Part shown: positions 8,308-17,319 of the stretch, piece by piece
Layout: every line of letters begins with the position of its first letter
Numbering within the stretch: the stretch's first letter is position 1
From: Bacillota bacterium
GTDB lineage: Bacteria; Bacillota; Clostridia; Acetivibrionales; DTU013
Assembly (NCBI GenBank): GCA_023426125.1
Contig: JAFABI010000073.1
Location: 186,001-250,000, forward strand
DNA: 64,000 nucleotides
Direction: 5' to 3'
The notes under the pieces: model-generated
Database searches by the model: none
Told to the model about the DNA's origin: nothing
Seen by the model: the letters and a program-made list of their open reading frames with translations, nothing else
Made by a program: the position numbers and the translations under genes

Positions 8308-8353
8308 TGTTCTTAAACAAGCCGGTTACGGCCAAGTTTTATTGTTTATACGG

Positions 8354-8384
8354 ACTGCTGGTACTCTTCCAGCAGTTTTAATTA
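8354..8384 (+). terminator. Riboswitch expression-platform terminator
   Basis: The stem ACTGCTGG / CCAGCAGT with loop TACTCTT is followed by a T-rich run. It follows the L box and precedes asd by about 40 bases, the expected place for a lysine-controlled terminator. Confidence 0.88.
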
Positions 8385-8423
8385 TTTATACAGGAAATAT
8401 TATTGTGATTGGAGGAATTTGAA

Positions 8424-9503
8424 ATGGATAAAAAATTAAAAGTCGGTGTCCTTGGCGGCACGGGAATGGTCGGTCAAAGATTTGTAACCCTGCTTGACAA
8501 CCACCCATGGTTTGAAGTCGTATCCGTCGCAGCCAGCGAAAGGTCCGCAGGCCTTCCCTATTCCAAAGCTGTGGAAGGCAGATGGAAACTGGAAGCACCA
8601 ATCCCTGAAAAAGTAAAGGACATCATGGTCAGGAATGTCCTTGAGATTTCACGGGTTGCCGAAGAAGTGGATATGGTTTTTTGTGCCGTGGATATGAAAA
8701 AGGATGAGATAAAGGACCTGGAAGAAAAATATGCAAAGGCGGAGGTTCCCGTAATCTCTAACAATTCGGCCCACCGGTGGACCGAAGATGTCCCGATGAT
8801 CATCCCGGAAATCAACCCCGAGCATGCAGCAATTATCGAGAACCAGAAAAAACGCCTGGGTACAAAAAGAGGTTTTATCGCCGTAAAGTCCAATTGCTCC
8901 CTCCAGAGCTATGTACCTCCCATCCATGCCCTGATGGCTTTTGATCCTCAAAAGGTTCTGGCCTGTACGTACCAGGCAATTTCAGGCGCGGGCAAGGTTT
9001 TCAGCGACTGGCCGGAGATCCTGGACAATGTGATTCCTTATATCGGAGGAGAAGAAGACAAGAGTGAGAATGAGCCTTTGAAGATCTGGGGAAAAATTGA
9101 AGACGGCAAAATCGTCAAGGCCAAAGGTCCGTCAATTTCCGCCCAGTGTTACAGGGTTCCCGTTTCCGACGGACATATGGCGGCCGTATATATCACTTTC
9201 GGGAAAAAGCCTTCCAAAGACGAAATCCTGGCATGCTGGAAGGAGTTCAGCGGAAAGCCGCAGGCACTCAAGCTTCCCAGCGCGCCGGCGCAGTTCCTGA
9301 CTTATTTCGACCAGCCCGACAGGCCCCAGGCCAGGCTGGAAAGAAATCTGGAAAATGGAATGGGTATCTCTGTCGGACGTCTTCGTGAAGATAACATTTT
9401 TGATTATAAATTCACCTGTCTGTCCCATAATACCATTCGAGGCGCGGCGGGCGGCGGCGTGCTGATGGCCGAGCTCCTGAAAGCCGAAGGGTATCTTGGA
9501 TAA
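8424..9503 (+). CDS. asd: Aspartate-semialdehyde dehydrogenase
   Basis: A 359-residue enzyme that reduces aspartyl phosphate to aspartate semialdehyde, the branch point to lysine, threonine and methionine. It has the NADP-binding start VGVLGGTGMVGQRF and the catalytic Cys in KSNCSLQ. The length and sequence are those of the long archaeal/fungal-type subfamily, which also occurs in Clostridia, rather than the E. coli type. The ATG follows GGAGGAATTTGAA; a TTG 15 bases earlier overlaps the ribosome site and is not favoured. It is the first gene after the lysine riboswitch. Confidence 0.95.
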   Translation: MDKKLKVGVLGGTGMVGQRFVTLLDNHPWFEVVSVAASERSAGLPYSKAVEGRWKLEAPIPEKVKDIMVRNVLEISRVAEEVDMVFCAVDMKKDEIKDLEEKYAKAEVPVISNNSAHRWTEDVPMIIPEINPEHAAIIENQKKRLGTKRGFIAVKSNCSLQSYVPPIHALMAFDPQKVLACTYQAISGAGKVFSDWPEILDNVIPYIGGEEDKSENEPLKIWGKIEDGKIVKAKGPSISAQCYRVPVSDGHMAAVYITFGKKPSKDEILACWKEFSGKPQALKLPSAPAQFLTYFDQPDRPQARLERNLENGMGISVGRLREDNIFDYKFTCLSHNTIRGAAGGGVLMAELLKAEGYLG

Positions 9504-9541
9504 ATCCGGAACCATTTATTTTAGAAAGGGGATGTTTGTTT

Positions 9542-10429
9542 ATGAGAAAGTGCATTTTTACAGGTTCGGGTGTTGCAATTGTAACTCCTTTCACAAAGGA
9601 TGGAGTCGATTTTGATAAACTTGGCGAATTGATCGAATTTCAAATTAAGGGAAAAACCGACGCCATCATTATTTGCGGCACAACGGGTGAAGCATCGACA
9701 ATGCCTGACAATGAACATATTTCAGTCATTGAGTACACGGTGAAGAAAGTCAACAAAAGGCTTCCGGTCATCGCGGGCACAGGCAGCAACGATACGAAGC
9801 ACGCCGTCCATTTGAGCAAGAGGGCCGAAGAAGTAGGCGCGGATGCGATCTTGAGCGTTACGCCCTATTATAACAAGACTACGCAAAAAGGCTTGTATGA
9901 GCATTTCAAGTTGATTGCCAATCATTTGAGCATTCCTGTAATCTTGTACAATGTTCCTTCCCGGACCAATCTGAATATTAATCCCGAAACGGTGAAACAA
10001 TTATCGGAAATTGAAAACATCGTTGCCATAAAGGAATGCAACCTGAATCAGGTCGGAGATATCATCAATCTTTGCGGTCCCGATTTTACAGTGTATTCCG
10101 GCGAAGACGGACTTGTTGTCCCCCTGATGTCTCTCGGAGGCAAGGGCGTAATCTCGGTAATGGCCAATATTATTCCCGAAGATACGCATGATATGGCTGC
10201 CGCATACCTCTCCGGTGATGTCGACGGAGCAAGGAAAATACAGCTGAAGACCCTCAATCTTATCAAAGGATTGTTTTCAGAGGTGAGCCCGGTTCCCATA
10301 AAGGCTGCCATGAATCTTATGGGAATGAAGGCAGGACAGTGCAGAATGCCTCTGGTTGAGATTTCGGAAAGAAATCTGGAATTTCTGCGGTCGGTGATGA
10401 AGGAATACGGCTTGAAAATATATACATGA
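9542..10429 (+). CDS. dapA: 4-hydroxy-tetrahydrodipicolinate synthase
   Basis: A 295-residue aldolase that condenses pyruvate with aspartate semialdehyde. The substrate motif GTTGEASTM, the catalytic Tyr in LYNVPSRT and the Schiff-base Lys in VAIKECN are all present. The ATG is placed by an AAAGGGGA ribosome site. It is the second gene of the riboswitch-controlled operon, and it lies 16 bases before the dapB start. Confidence 0.96.
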   Translation: MRKCIFTGSGVAIVTPFTKDGVDFDKLGELIEFQIKGKTDAIIICGTTGEASTMPDNEHISVIEYTVKKVNKRLPVIAGTGSNDTKHAVHLSKRAEEVGADAILSVTPYYNKTTQKGLYEHFKLIANHLSIPVILYNVPSRTNLNINPETVKQLSEIENIVAIKECNLNQVGDIINLCGPDFTVYSGEDGLVVPLMSLGGKGVISVMANIIPEDTHDMAAAYLSGDVDGARKIQLKTLNLIKGLFSEVSPVPIKAAMNLMGMKAGQCRMPLVEISERNLEFLRSVMKEYGLKIYT

Positions 10430-10445
10430 ACAGGAAGTGTTTCCA

Positions 10446-11204
10446 ATGATAAATATACTGATGAGCGGCTGCAACGGGAAAATGGGACAGGTGATTTCCA
10501 GACTATCGGAGCAGTACAGTGATTTGAAAATTGCTGCAGGTTTTGATATCTTCGACTCCGGCAGAAATAGCTACCCGGTTTTTTCAAACCTTGAACAATG
10601 CAGGGAAAATATCGATGTAATCATCGACTTCTCAAACCCTGATGCATTGGAAAATATCCTGAGGTTTGCCGTAGAGAGAAGGCTCCCCATTATTGTCGCC
10701 ACTACCGGCATCTCCCTGAGTCAGAAAAAGCTGCTGGAATCGGCTGCAAGAGTTATTCCCGTGTTCTTTTCGGCCAACATGTCTCTCGGAGTCAACCTGA
10801 TTATGGATCTGGTCCGTAAGGCTGCAAAGGTGCTGGAGCCTAATTTCGACATCGAAATTATTGAAAAGCACCATAATCAGAAGCTTGATGCTCCCAGCGG
10901 CACTGCCCTTGCCATCGCGGATTCCATTAACTCTGCCCTGGAGCAGAAGCAGGAGTATATCTATGACAGACACTCCCGCAGGAAAAAAAGAAGCAGAGCG
11001 GAAATAGGGATTCACGCTGTCCGCGGAGGCACCATCGTCGGCGAGCATTCCATTATCTTCGCCGGCAATGATGAAGTCATCGAAATAAGCCACTCAGCCA
11101 TGTCGAAGGACATCTTCGGAACCGGGGCTCTTAGAGCCGCAAAATTTATCCACGGAAAAGCACCCGGCATGTATGATATGAACGATTTAATCACGTCAGA
11201 GTAG
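10446..11204 (+). CDS. dapB: 4-hydroxy-tetrahydrodipicolinate reductase
   Basis: A 252-residue reductase for the next lysine step. It has an N-terminal nucleotide-binding motif SGCNGKMGQ, the loop VATTGIS, and the active-site signature EKHHNQKLDAPSGTA with the His-His pair. The ATG has an AGGAAG site 8 bases upstream. Third gene of the operon. Confidence 0.96.
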   Translation: MINILMSGCNGKMGQVISRLSEQYSDLKIAAGFDIFDSGRNSYPVFSNLEQCRENIDVIIDFSNPDALENILRFAVERRLPIIVATTGISLSQKKLLESAARVIPVFFSANMSLGVNLIMDLVRKAAKVLEPNFDIEIIEKHHNQKLDAPSGTALAIADSINSALEQKQEYIYDRHSRRKKRSRAEIGIHAVRGGTIVGEHSIIFAGNDEVIEISHSAMSKDIFGTGALRAAKFIHGKAPGMYDMNDLITSE

Positions 11205-11231
11205 GGTAAAGATTTAATGGAGGTGAAAGCA

Positions 11232-11705
11232 ATGTCGGAAAAACCCATTACCAAGGTCAATATTACTTATAATGTAGCTCTGGTTACCATCGAGAATATT
11301 CCGAACAACCCCCGGCTGGTTTCGGATATATTCAACACCATTGCGCAGCAAAAAATCAATATTGACATGATCAGTCAGGCTCCCCCCTTTCGCGGGTCCC
11401 TGAGTATTTCCTTCAGCCTGCCTTCCGATGACCTTGTAAAGGCACTCAGTTCACTGAACAAATTCAAAAAAAGCATCAAGGATCTGCAGATAGAAATCGA
11501 TGCGGACAACACCAAGCTCCAGGTATATGGAGAAGCCATGCGGGATATTCCGGGCGTGGCTGCCGGACTTTTCACCGTTCTGGCAAACGAAGGCGTGGAA
11601 ATCAAGCTGGTAACCACATCGGAGGTGGATATTTCATACCTGATCTATGAAAAGGACGTTGATAAAGCAATGAACGCAATCAAAAAGGAATATAACATTA
11701 ATTAA
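11232..11705 (+). CDS. Stand-alone two-ACT-domain protein, aspartokinase regulatory-domain type
   Basis: A 157-residue protein made only of two ACT-like units. The first (~12-75) includes NPRLVSDIFNTIAQQKINIDMI; the second (~85-155) includes DIPGVAAGLFTVLANEGVEIKLV and SEVDISYLI. Both closely resemble the regulatory C-terminus of lysine-sensitive aspartokinase, but no kinase domain is present. The start follows GGAGGTGAAAGCA. Last gene of the asd-dapA-dapB operon, so a role in sensing lysine or threonine, or as a partner of a separate kinase, is plausible but inferred. Its stop codon is also the left end of a repeat element. Confidence 0.85.
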   Translation: MSEKPITKVNITYNVALVTIENIPNNPRLVSDIFNTIAQQKINIDMISQAPPFRGSLSISFSLPSDDLVKALSSLNKFKKSIKDLQIEIDADNTKLQVYGEAMRDIPGVAAGLFTVLANEGVEIKLVTTSEVDISYLIYEKDVDKAMNAIKKEYNIN

Positions 11706-11852
11706 GCACTGGCGGAAATATAAACTTCCGATAATCTTTTCCGGGGAACTACGCTTTGGTAGGTTGCATAGGCGAGCAGCAAGCTTTAGCTTGCGACCAG
11801 CCCGCTCCATTCCCCAGAAAAGAATCGGAAGTAATATTTCCGGTGCTCCTAA
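11703..11852. repeat. MITE-like inverted-repeat element, TAAG family, copy B
   Basis: A ~150-bp element. The left end, TAAGCACTGGCGGAAATAT followed by ACTTCCGAT, pairs with the right end ATCGGAAGTAATATTTCCGGTGCTCCTAA over roughly 28 positions. Inner arms CTTTTCCGGGGAA / TTCCCCAGAAAAG and a small hairpin AGCAAGCTTTAGCTTGC extend the cruciform. It begins at the stop codon of the ACT gene. Confidence 0.8.
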
Positions 11853-11949
11853 GTACCGGTGAAAATGCAACTTCCCGTTTTTCTTTAAATACAGCCCTTT
11901 GCGGCCGACTTATCGAAAAACGGGAAGTTCTATTTTTGATACTCCTGAT
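11850..11949. repeat. MITE-like inverted-repeat element, TAAG family, copy C
   Basis: Directly abuts copy B, sharing the TAA. The left arm TAAGTACCGGTG...AACTTCCCGTTTTTC matches the inverse of the right arm GAAAAACGGGAAGTT...GATACTCCTGA. The core ACAGCCCTTTGCGGCCG resembles the core of copy A. It may also serve as a terminator for the operon. Confidence 0.78.
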
Positions 11950-11997
11950 ACTATAGCCAAACAAACCTTGATCTATTGGCATGTATGCGCTGTAATA

Positions 11998-13029
11998 CTA
12001 AAAGTATCTTTTTATCTCGGTTGAGTCGTCTCCCCCGTTGTCGTCATTATTGTTTCCTGAGCTTCCGGTATCGTTGCTGTCGTCAGTATATTCCTCTTCC
12101 TCGGCTTCATCCTCTTCGTCTTCGGTTTCATCCTGCTCTTCGTCTTCGTCTTCGTCATCCTCTTCCTCATCCTGGGCGGCAGGTTCCTCTTCCCTTACCA
12201 TAAATTTAATCAGTTTGGGATAAACATAAAAATTGGTGATCATCCCGATCAGGCTGACGGTAAGGAAAGCATAAAGAATCAAGCCGATAATCTGGCTGAA
12301 GGGTATGATCATTCCAAAGGTAAGGAACAAAATGAACATACAAAGGAGCAAAATCCCGATATTGGGGAACAGCTTGATGATGGCAAATATCAAGGCATTC
12401 TTGTAAAGCTGCTTTATTGTGAGGTGGAAGGTCACCAGCATGGGATAAATATATATGTGCATGATCATGAAGATTACAAACATCATGATCATCAGGGTGG
12501 TGCCTATGGTCATGAGCAGATTGCCTCCGCCCAGGATAATATAGGCTCTGATGGACCATATCATCAACAAGGTGACAAAAAAACCGATAACGGATACAAT
12601 AATGCTCTGCTTTAAATTTTTAAGGGCATTTTCCTTGAAATCACCCCAGATAAAAGCATGCTCTTCCCTGCAATAGTTCCTCAGGACATAGGTGAAGCCG
12701 GCCTGGGCCGGTCCTACCGTTACCATGGGTATGCAGAGCAGGCCGGACAAAAGGATGAACTTCAGAAATATATCGCTGATCAAAGCATCCGCGTCGCCCA
12801 TAGCCTCGGGTATGATGTTGGGAAACAGGAATAATGCCGCAAACATTCCCAGAATGATTGCCGGAAGGTTGAAAATATTAAACATCAGATTCATTTTAAT
12901 CAGATTCCAGAATTTTCTTTGGAATATCTCGAAAAACACCAGAATCCGGGCCTTTTTTGGTGCATCCTCGGGATTTGGAACCCCGGGACCCGGTTTTGTA
13001 TAATCAAAAAAACCGAAAAAACCTGCCAT
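11998..13029 (-). CDS. DUF624/YesL-like membrane protein with acidic C-terminal tail
   Basis: A 343-residue protein. After a soluble start (residues ~1-40) come about five membrane helices (~45-70, 88-110, 145-180, 188-205 and 222-262) in the pattern of DUF624/YesL proteins. The last ~70 residues are almost only D, E, S, G and N, a low-complexity acidic tail. The matching DNA is a long GAA/GAT-type run. YesL-type genes often accompany sugar ABC transporters, but here the gene stands alone. Function unknown; the family call is from the hydrophobic pattern and is moderately sure. The start has an AAGAGGAT site. Confidence 0.75.
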   Translation of the reverse strand: MAGFFGFFDYTKPGPGVPNPEDAPKKARILVFFEIFQRKFWNLIKMNLMFNIFNLPAIILGMFAALFLFPNIIPEAMGDADALISDIFLKFILLSGLLCIPMVTVGPAQAGFTYVLRNYCREEHAFIWGDFKENALKNLKQSIIVSVIGFFVTLLMIWSIRAYIILGGGNLLMTIGTTLMIMMFVIFMIMHIYIYPMLVTFHLTIKQLYKNALIFAIIKLFPNIGILLLCMFILFLTFGMIIPFSQIIGLILYAFLTVSLIGMITNFYVYPKLIKFMVREEEPAAQDEEEDDEDEDEEQDETEDEEDEAEEEEYTDDSNDTGSSGNNNDDNGGDDSTEIKRYF

Positions 13030-13165
13030 TTGTACAATCCTCTTTTCATGTTTTTGTATTCGTTTTAAGCTGATAAAGGCTTTCTATCCCGCTAGATTTT
13101 ATTTTATCAGCACTGTGTCCATTATTCAATACATTTTATTCCCAATATTTTTTTACTTAAAGGTA

Positions 13166-13194
13166 TTGACACCCATTGCTTATGTCTGTATAAT
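13166..13194 (+). promoter_or_regulatory. Promoter of tRNA-Leu(GAG)
   Basis: An exact consensus pair, TTGACA-17 bp-TATAAT, ends about 38 bases before the mature tRNA 5' end. Confidence 0.88.
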
Positions 13195-13232
13195 TGATTT
13201 TGCTGATGAACTGAGATTTCAGCACGCTGCGC

Positions 13233-13316
13233 GCGGTCGTGGCGGAACTGGCAGACGCGTACGTTTGAGGGGCGTATGGTAATACCGTATGGGTTCAAGT
13301 CCCATCGACCGCACCA
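13233..13316 (+). tRNA. tRNA-Leu (anticodon GAG)
   Basis: The acceptor stem GCGGTCG pairs with CGACCGC. The anticodon stem TACGT/GCGTA holds the loop TTGAGGG with anticodon GAG. A long variable arm, typical of class II leucine tRNAs, and a T-stem ATGGG/CCCAT are present, and the CCA end is encoded. It reads CUC/CUU codons. Confidence 0.95.
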
Positions 13317-13338
13317 AAAAAAATGAAAATTTTAATAC

Positions 13339-13371
13339 AAAAATAGCCGACCGTAATAGACGGCTATTTTT
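13339..13371. terminator. Bidirectional terminator after tRNA-Leu
   Basis: AAAAATAGCCG and CGGCTATTTTT form a perfect 11-bp stem with an 11-base loop, with T tracts on both strands. It ends the tRNA transcript and, on the other strand, the xylan operon. Confidence 0.88.
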
Positions 13372-13401
13372 GCTTTGTCATTTTGTTCTCTCCTTCACTC
13401 C

Positions 13402-16400
13402 TTATATCTCCGCCTTCAGCGGAGCTTGCCCGTATAGCTTGACGCTTCTTGCGTCCGGCTGGGTAAAACCCAGATAGAGCGTTCTCTTACCCGCGGCCTC
13501 TCTGACATCGCCATTTGAGTCATAGCGGTGAAATGCCGAAGCACTGATGGCCAGCGTGACCTTTGCGCTCTCGCCCTGCTCCAGATACACCGGCTTGACA
13601 GCGGCAAGACTCCAGCGTTCCTTTTCGCCCTCTGCCCGGGCATAGAGCTGAACCGTCTCTCTTGCGGCAATACCTCCGATATTGCTGACAGTCGCGCTAA
13701 CGCTGTCACAGTCAGCCTCAAGGTCCTGGATGACAAACTTGCCGTAACCGATGCCGAAGCCAAAGGGATACAGGGCCTCACCCTTGAAGTAGCGATAGGT
13801 GCGGTTTTCCATGCTGTAATCACGGAAATCCGGCAGGTCCGTGGTGGCGCGATAGAAGGTCACAGGCAGCTTGCCGCTGGGGCTGAACTTTCCAAACAGC
13901 GCCTCCGCAATGGCCAGGCCGCCCTGGGCGCCGGGATAGAAGGCCTGGAGTATGCCGTTGACCTTTGCGTCCGCAGCCCCCAATGTCAATGCGCTTCCGC
14001 AAACCAGCACAACGATGACGGGCTTGCTGTTTGCCGCTTTAAGGACGGTTTCAACCAGCGCCTGCTGACGGCCCGGCAGCTCAAGCCCCAGCTTGTCTCC
14101 ACCAGAGAACTCGTTGGAAGCGTCGCCCTCCTCGCCTTCTATGTCGGCATCCAGGCCTAAGACAAGGACGATGGCGTCGCTGTGCTTTGCCACAGCTGCG
14201 GCCTCTGCCAGCCGGTCATCCCCCAGGCCCAGATTGCTGATGCTATTCTTATACAGATGGCAGCCCAAAGCGTAGAACACACGGACATCCTCCGCCCCGG
14301 CCACTGCGCGGATGCCGTCAAGGACAGTGATATGCTGGCTTGCCGTTCCCTCGTAGTTGCCCTGGAGCGCACGGCGGGAGTCGGCGTTAGGCCCGATAAC
14401 GCCGATGGTCTTGATCCCTTTCAGCGGCAAAGCGCCGTCGTTTTTCAGCAATACCAGGCTCCGGCGCGCCGCCTCAAGATTGAGTCTGCGATGCGCTTCC
14501 GAGTCCACCGCCTCATATGGGATAGCGGCATATTTCTCATTTTCCGGCGCGCCCAAAAGCCCCAGACGCATACGCGACACAAAAAGCCGCGTGACGGCGG
14601 TGTCGATCTGCTCTTCTGTAAGCAGCCCCTCCCGAATAGCCTGGAGGCAATAGCCAAAGAGATTGCCGCAGTTGATGTCGCAGCCATTGCTGATGGCAAG
14701 TGCTACGCTCTCCACAGGGGTCCCGGTGACCCTGTGGTTCTCATGGAAGTCCTTGATGGCCCAGCAGTCAGAGACCACATGGCCGTCAAAACCCCATTTG
14801 CCGCGAAGTATCTCCTTCAGAAGCAGCCTGGAGCCGCAGCAAGGTTCGCCAAGGGTGCGGTTGTATGCGCCCATCACAGCCTCCACGCCGCCCTCCCTGA
14901 CAGCGGCTTCAAATGCCGCCAGGTAGGTGTTCCAGAGATCGTAACGGTCTACAATGGCATTAAATTCATGCCTTTCGCTCTCGGGACCCGAATGAACGGC
15001 AAAATGCTTGGCGCAGGCGGCGACCTTCAGGCTGTCGCGGTCCTCGCCCTGCAAGCCTTTGATAAATGCCACACCCAAACGCGCCGTGAGAAAGGGGTCC
15101 TCGCCATAGGTCTCATGTCCCCTGCCCCAGCGCGGGTCACGGAAGATATTAATATTGGGAGACCAGAAGGTCAGCCCTTTGTATATGTCGTGGTCGCCTT
15201 CCTCCTGGGCGGCGTTAAATTTGGCGCGTCCTTCGGTGGAGATAACGCCGGCAACCTCGCGCAGAAACACCGGGTCAAAGGTTGCCGCCAGCGCGATGGC
15301 CTGGGGGAACATGGTGGCAGTGCCGGCGCGGGCCACCCCGTGGAGGGCTTCGTTCCACCAGTTATAGGACGGGATATTCAGCCGCTTGACCGCAGACGCG
15401 CCATGGAGCATCTGGCTGACCTTTTCTTCAAGGGTCATCCGGGCGACAAGGTCCGCTGCTTCTTTTTTGATATCGTACCTGCTCATTTCTTCTTCCCTCT
15501 CTTTTATCTCAAACGGCGAGGCGGGCAGCCCTTCTTTGTTGTAAAGCCTTGCCTGCTCAGGTGCGTTTTCCCAACCGAAACGCGCGGCATGGGGCCTTTT
15601 AATTGCCGGACAGGTCAATCTCACCGTGTCTGCGCTGATCACTGCCGCCGCCGGGACAAATTCCCCGTCTTTTCCACTGATTTCAAATCCCGTCAAAGGA
15701 TTGTTGGGCGAGAACAAACCACCCCTCGCATGGTCAAAGAACAGCACCAGCGTATTGCCCTCGGCCCGCGCTTCGCGAATCAGCGGCCCTGAGCAGACGA
15801 TATCCTCGCCATAGGCACATTGGATGGCCGCCAGGGCAAGACGCTGTCCCACAGCCTCCTTGTCCAGCGGATGAAGGTCATTATACTCGCCCACGTCGAT
15901 GGTGACGACCATTGCGGTGTTTGGGATTTTCAGCGATCTTCGCTGCTGCTCGCGAAGCAGCGGCCAGAACTGTCCTTCGGCATATTTGTAGTTGGGAAGC
16001 TGCACATAGAGAAACGGAATCCCGCCCCAATGCCTGCGCCAGCCGTTGACCAAAATCTCAAACTTCTCGCCGTACCGCTCCGGCCTGCCGGAGTCGGTCT
16101 CTCCCTGATACCATAGGACACCCTTGACAGCCAGATTCGTCAAAGGCGTAATCATGCCATTGTAGAGGCCTGTGGGCGTATAGTGGAACTGTCTGCCGGG
16201 AAGCAGAGGAGAAATGGCGGCCCCCCGGCGGTATCTCCAATTTCCCTCCAGTGACAGCGTTTGTTCCCCGCAGCTTATGGCATGCAGCTTGTTTTCCACA
16301 ACACCGCCGCAGCCATAAAAGCTTAACAAGCGGAGCGCCACCACGCAACGCCCCTTCGGGAGCGCCTTGATCCGGTATTCACGGGGAGGATAACGATAGG

Positions 16401-17319
16401 TGGTGTTGCCCTCCAATTCGCCGTTTACATAGATAAAATCCGCGTCGGTAACGGTGCCGAAATAAAGGGTCGCGGGCTTTCCTGCCAAAGTCTCCGGCAC
16501 GTCAATGGTCTTGCGCATCCATATAGCGCCGGGCAGCTGCAAATCGCCCTCAAAGGGTGCAGCCAGATTCCGCTCATCCCAGTATGAGTCGTCAAAGCCG
16601 GCGGCAAACCATCGCTCCTTCAGCCCGTGGTCAAGCGTGTCAAGCGCATTGCCGAAAGCCTCAATACGTGCGTCGTCCTCAGTCCGGACACGGGCAACGA
16701 AGGCGTCATCCTCACATTCGCGCAGCTCCTCCAACGCTTCGGGGAAATCCACCAGCAGATCACGGCCCATCCACGCATGGATGGGTGTTCCGCCCACGGC
16801 CGAGGCGAGCAGGCCAATGGGTACGCCGTACCTGGCATACAGCGCTTTGGCAAAAAAGTATCCGACAGCGGTGAAATTCTCCACCGTCTCCGGTGACACA
16901 GGAACCCATTGACCTGTGGAATAATCCTTGCGCGGGCCGTGGAAATCATATTCCTGCGGTACCTTGAATTGCCGGATGCAGGGATTGTTCGCCTTCATGT
17001 CCTCAGGGTATTTGCCGCGGACGCGCTGCATCATCAGCTCCATGTTGGACTGCCCGGAGCACAGCCACACGTCGCCAACCAATACATCTCTGATCACCAC
17101 TCGTTCCGTACCGGCGGTGATGGTCAATTCGTGCGGACCGCCGGACTGCAGCCTACCGAGTGTCACCTCCCACGCGCCTGTATCCTCCGTCCGCGTTGTG
17201 TAACTCTGTCCCAAAAAGGATATATCGATGTTCTGTCCCGCATCTGCATGTCCCCAGAGCTTGACATCCTTTTCCCGCTGGAGCACCATGCCATCTGAGA
17301 TTAGAAATGGCAGCTTCAT
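13402..17319 (-). CDS. SASA-type acetylesterase fused to GH3 beta-xylosidase
   Basis: A continuous 1305-residue frame. Residues 1-611 are a sialate-O-acetylesterase-like (SASA) carbohydrate esterase: catalytic Ser91 in GQSNM, an inserted beta domain (~250-390), WYQGETD, and the acidic/His pair in NDLHPLDK. From residue 612 a complete ~694-residue GH3 beta-xylosidase follows: NWWNEALHGVAR, KHFAVHSGPE, nucleophile Asp851 in VVSDCWAI, and acid/base candidates in IEGEEGD. The join (GREEEMSRYD-like, with an ATG preceded by GAGAGGGAAGAAGAA in the DNA) looks like a former second start, so the GH3 part may also be made alone. The protein has no signal peptide and should be cytoplasmic, removing acetyl groups and xylose from imported oligosaccharides. 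Last gene of the GH67 operon. Confidence 0.9.
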   Translation of the reverse strand: MKLPFLISDGMVLQREKDVKLWGHADAGQNIDISFLGQSYTTRTEDTGAWEVTLGRLQSGGPHELTITAGTERVVIRDVLVGDVWLCSGQSNMELMMQRVRGKYPEDMKANNPCIRQFKVPQEYDFHGPRKDYSTGQWVPVSPETVENFTAVGYFFAKALYARYGVPIGLLASAVGGTPIHAWMGRDLLVDFPEALEELRECEDDAFVARVRTEDDARIEAFGNALDTLDHGLKERWFAAGFDDSYWDERNLAAPFEGDLQLPGAIWMRKTIDVPETLAGKPATLYFGTVTDADFIYVNGELEGNTTYRYPPREYRIKALPKGRCVVALRLLSFYGCGGVVENKLHAISCGEQTLSLEGNWRYRRGAAISPLLPGRQFHYTPTGLYNGMITPLTNLAVKGVLWYQGETDSGRPERYGEKFEILVNGWRRHWGGIPFLYVQLPNYKYAEGQFWPLLREQQRRSLKIPNTAMVVTIDVGEYNDLHPLDKEAVGQRLALAAIQCAYGEDIVCSGPLIREARAEGNTLVLFFDHARGGLFSPNNPLTGFEISGKDGEFVPAAAVISADTVRLTCPAIKRPHAARFGWENAPEQARLYNKEGLPASPFEIKEREEEMSRYDIKKEAADLVARMTLEEKVSQMLHGASAVKRLNIPSYNWWNEALHGVARAGTATMFPQAIALAATFDPVFLREVAGVISTEGRAKFNAAQEEGDHDIYKGLTFWSPNINIFRDPRWGRGHETYGEDPFLTARLGVAFIKGLQGEDRDSLKVAACAKHFAVHSGPESERHEFNAIVDRYDLWNTYLAAFEAAVREGGVEAVMGAYNRTLGEPCCGSRLLLKEILRGKWGFDGHVVSDCWAIKDFHENHRVTGTPVESVALAISNGCDINCGNLFGYCLQAIREGLLTEEQIDTAVTRLFVSRMRLGLLGAPENEKYAAIPYEAVDSEAHRRLNLEAARRSLVLLKNDGALPLKGIKTIGVIGPNADSRRALQGNYEGTASQHITVLDGIRAVAGAEDVRVFYALGCHLYKNSISNLGLGDDRLAEAAAVAKHSDAIVLVLGLDADIEGEEGDASNEFSGGDKLGLELPGRQQALVETVLKAANSKPVIVVLVCGSALTLGAADAKVNGILQAFYPGAQGGLAIAEALFGKFSPSGKLPVTFYRATTDLPDFRDYSMENRTYRYFKGEALYPFGFGIGYGKFVIQDLEADCDSVSATVSNIGGIAARETVQLYARAEGEKERWSLAAVKPVYLEQGESAKVTLAISASAFHRYDSNGDVREAAGKRTLYLGFTQPDARSVKLYGQAPLKAEI

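Noticed and set aside
13233..13401. tRNA-Leu(GAG) as an integration site of the xylan locus
   Set aside because: No integrase gene and no repeat of the tRNA 3' end was seen at the far side of the locus.
14182..15792. A 536-codon open frame on the plus strand, opposite the GH3 domain
   Set aside because: It lies wholly antisense to a strongly conserved enzyme, has a low-quality composition and no ribosome site; it follows from codon bias on the other strand.
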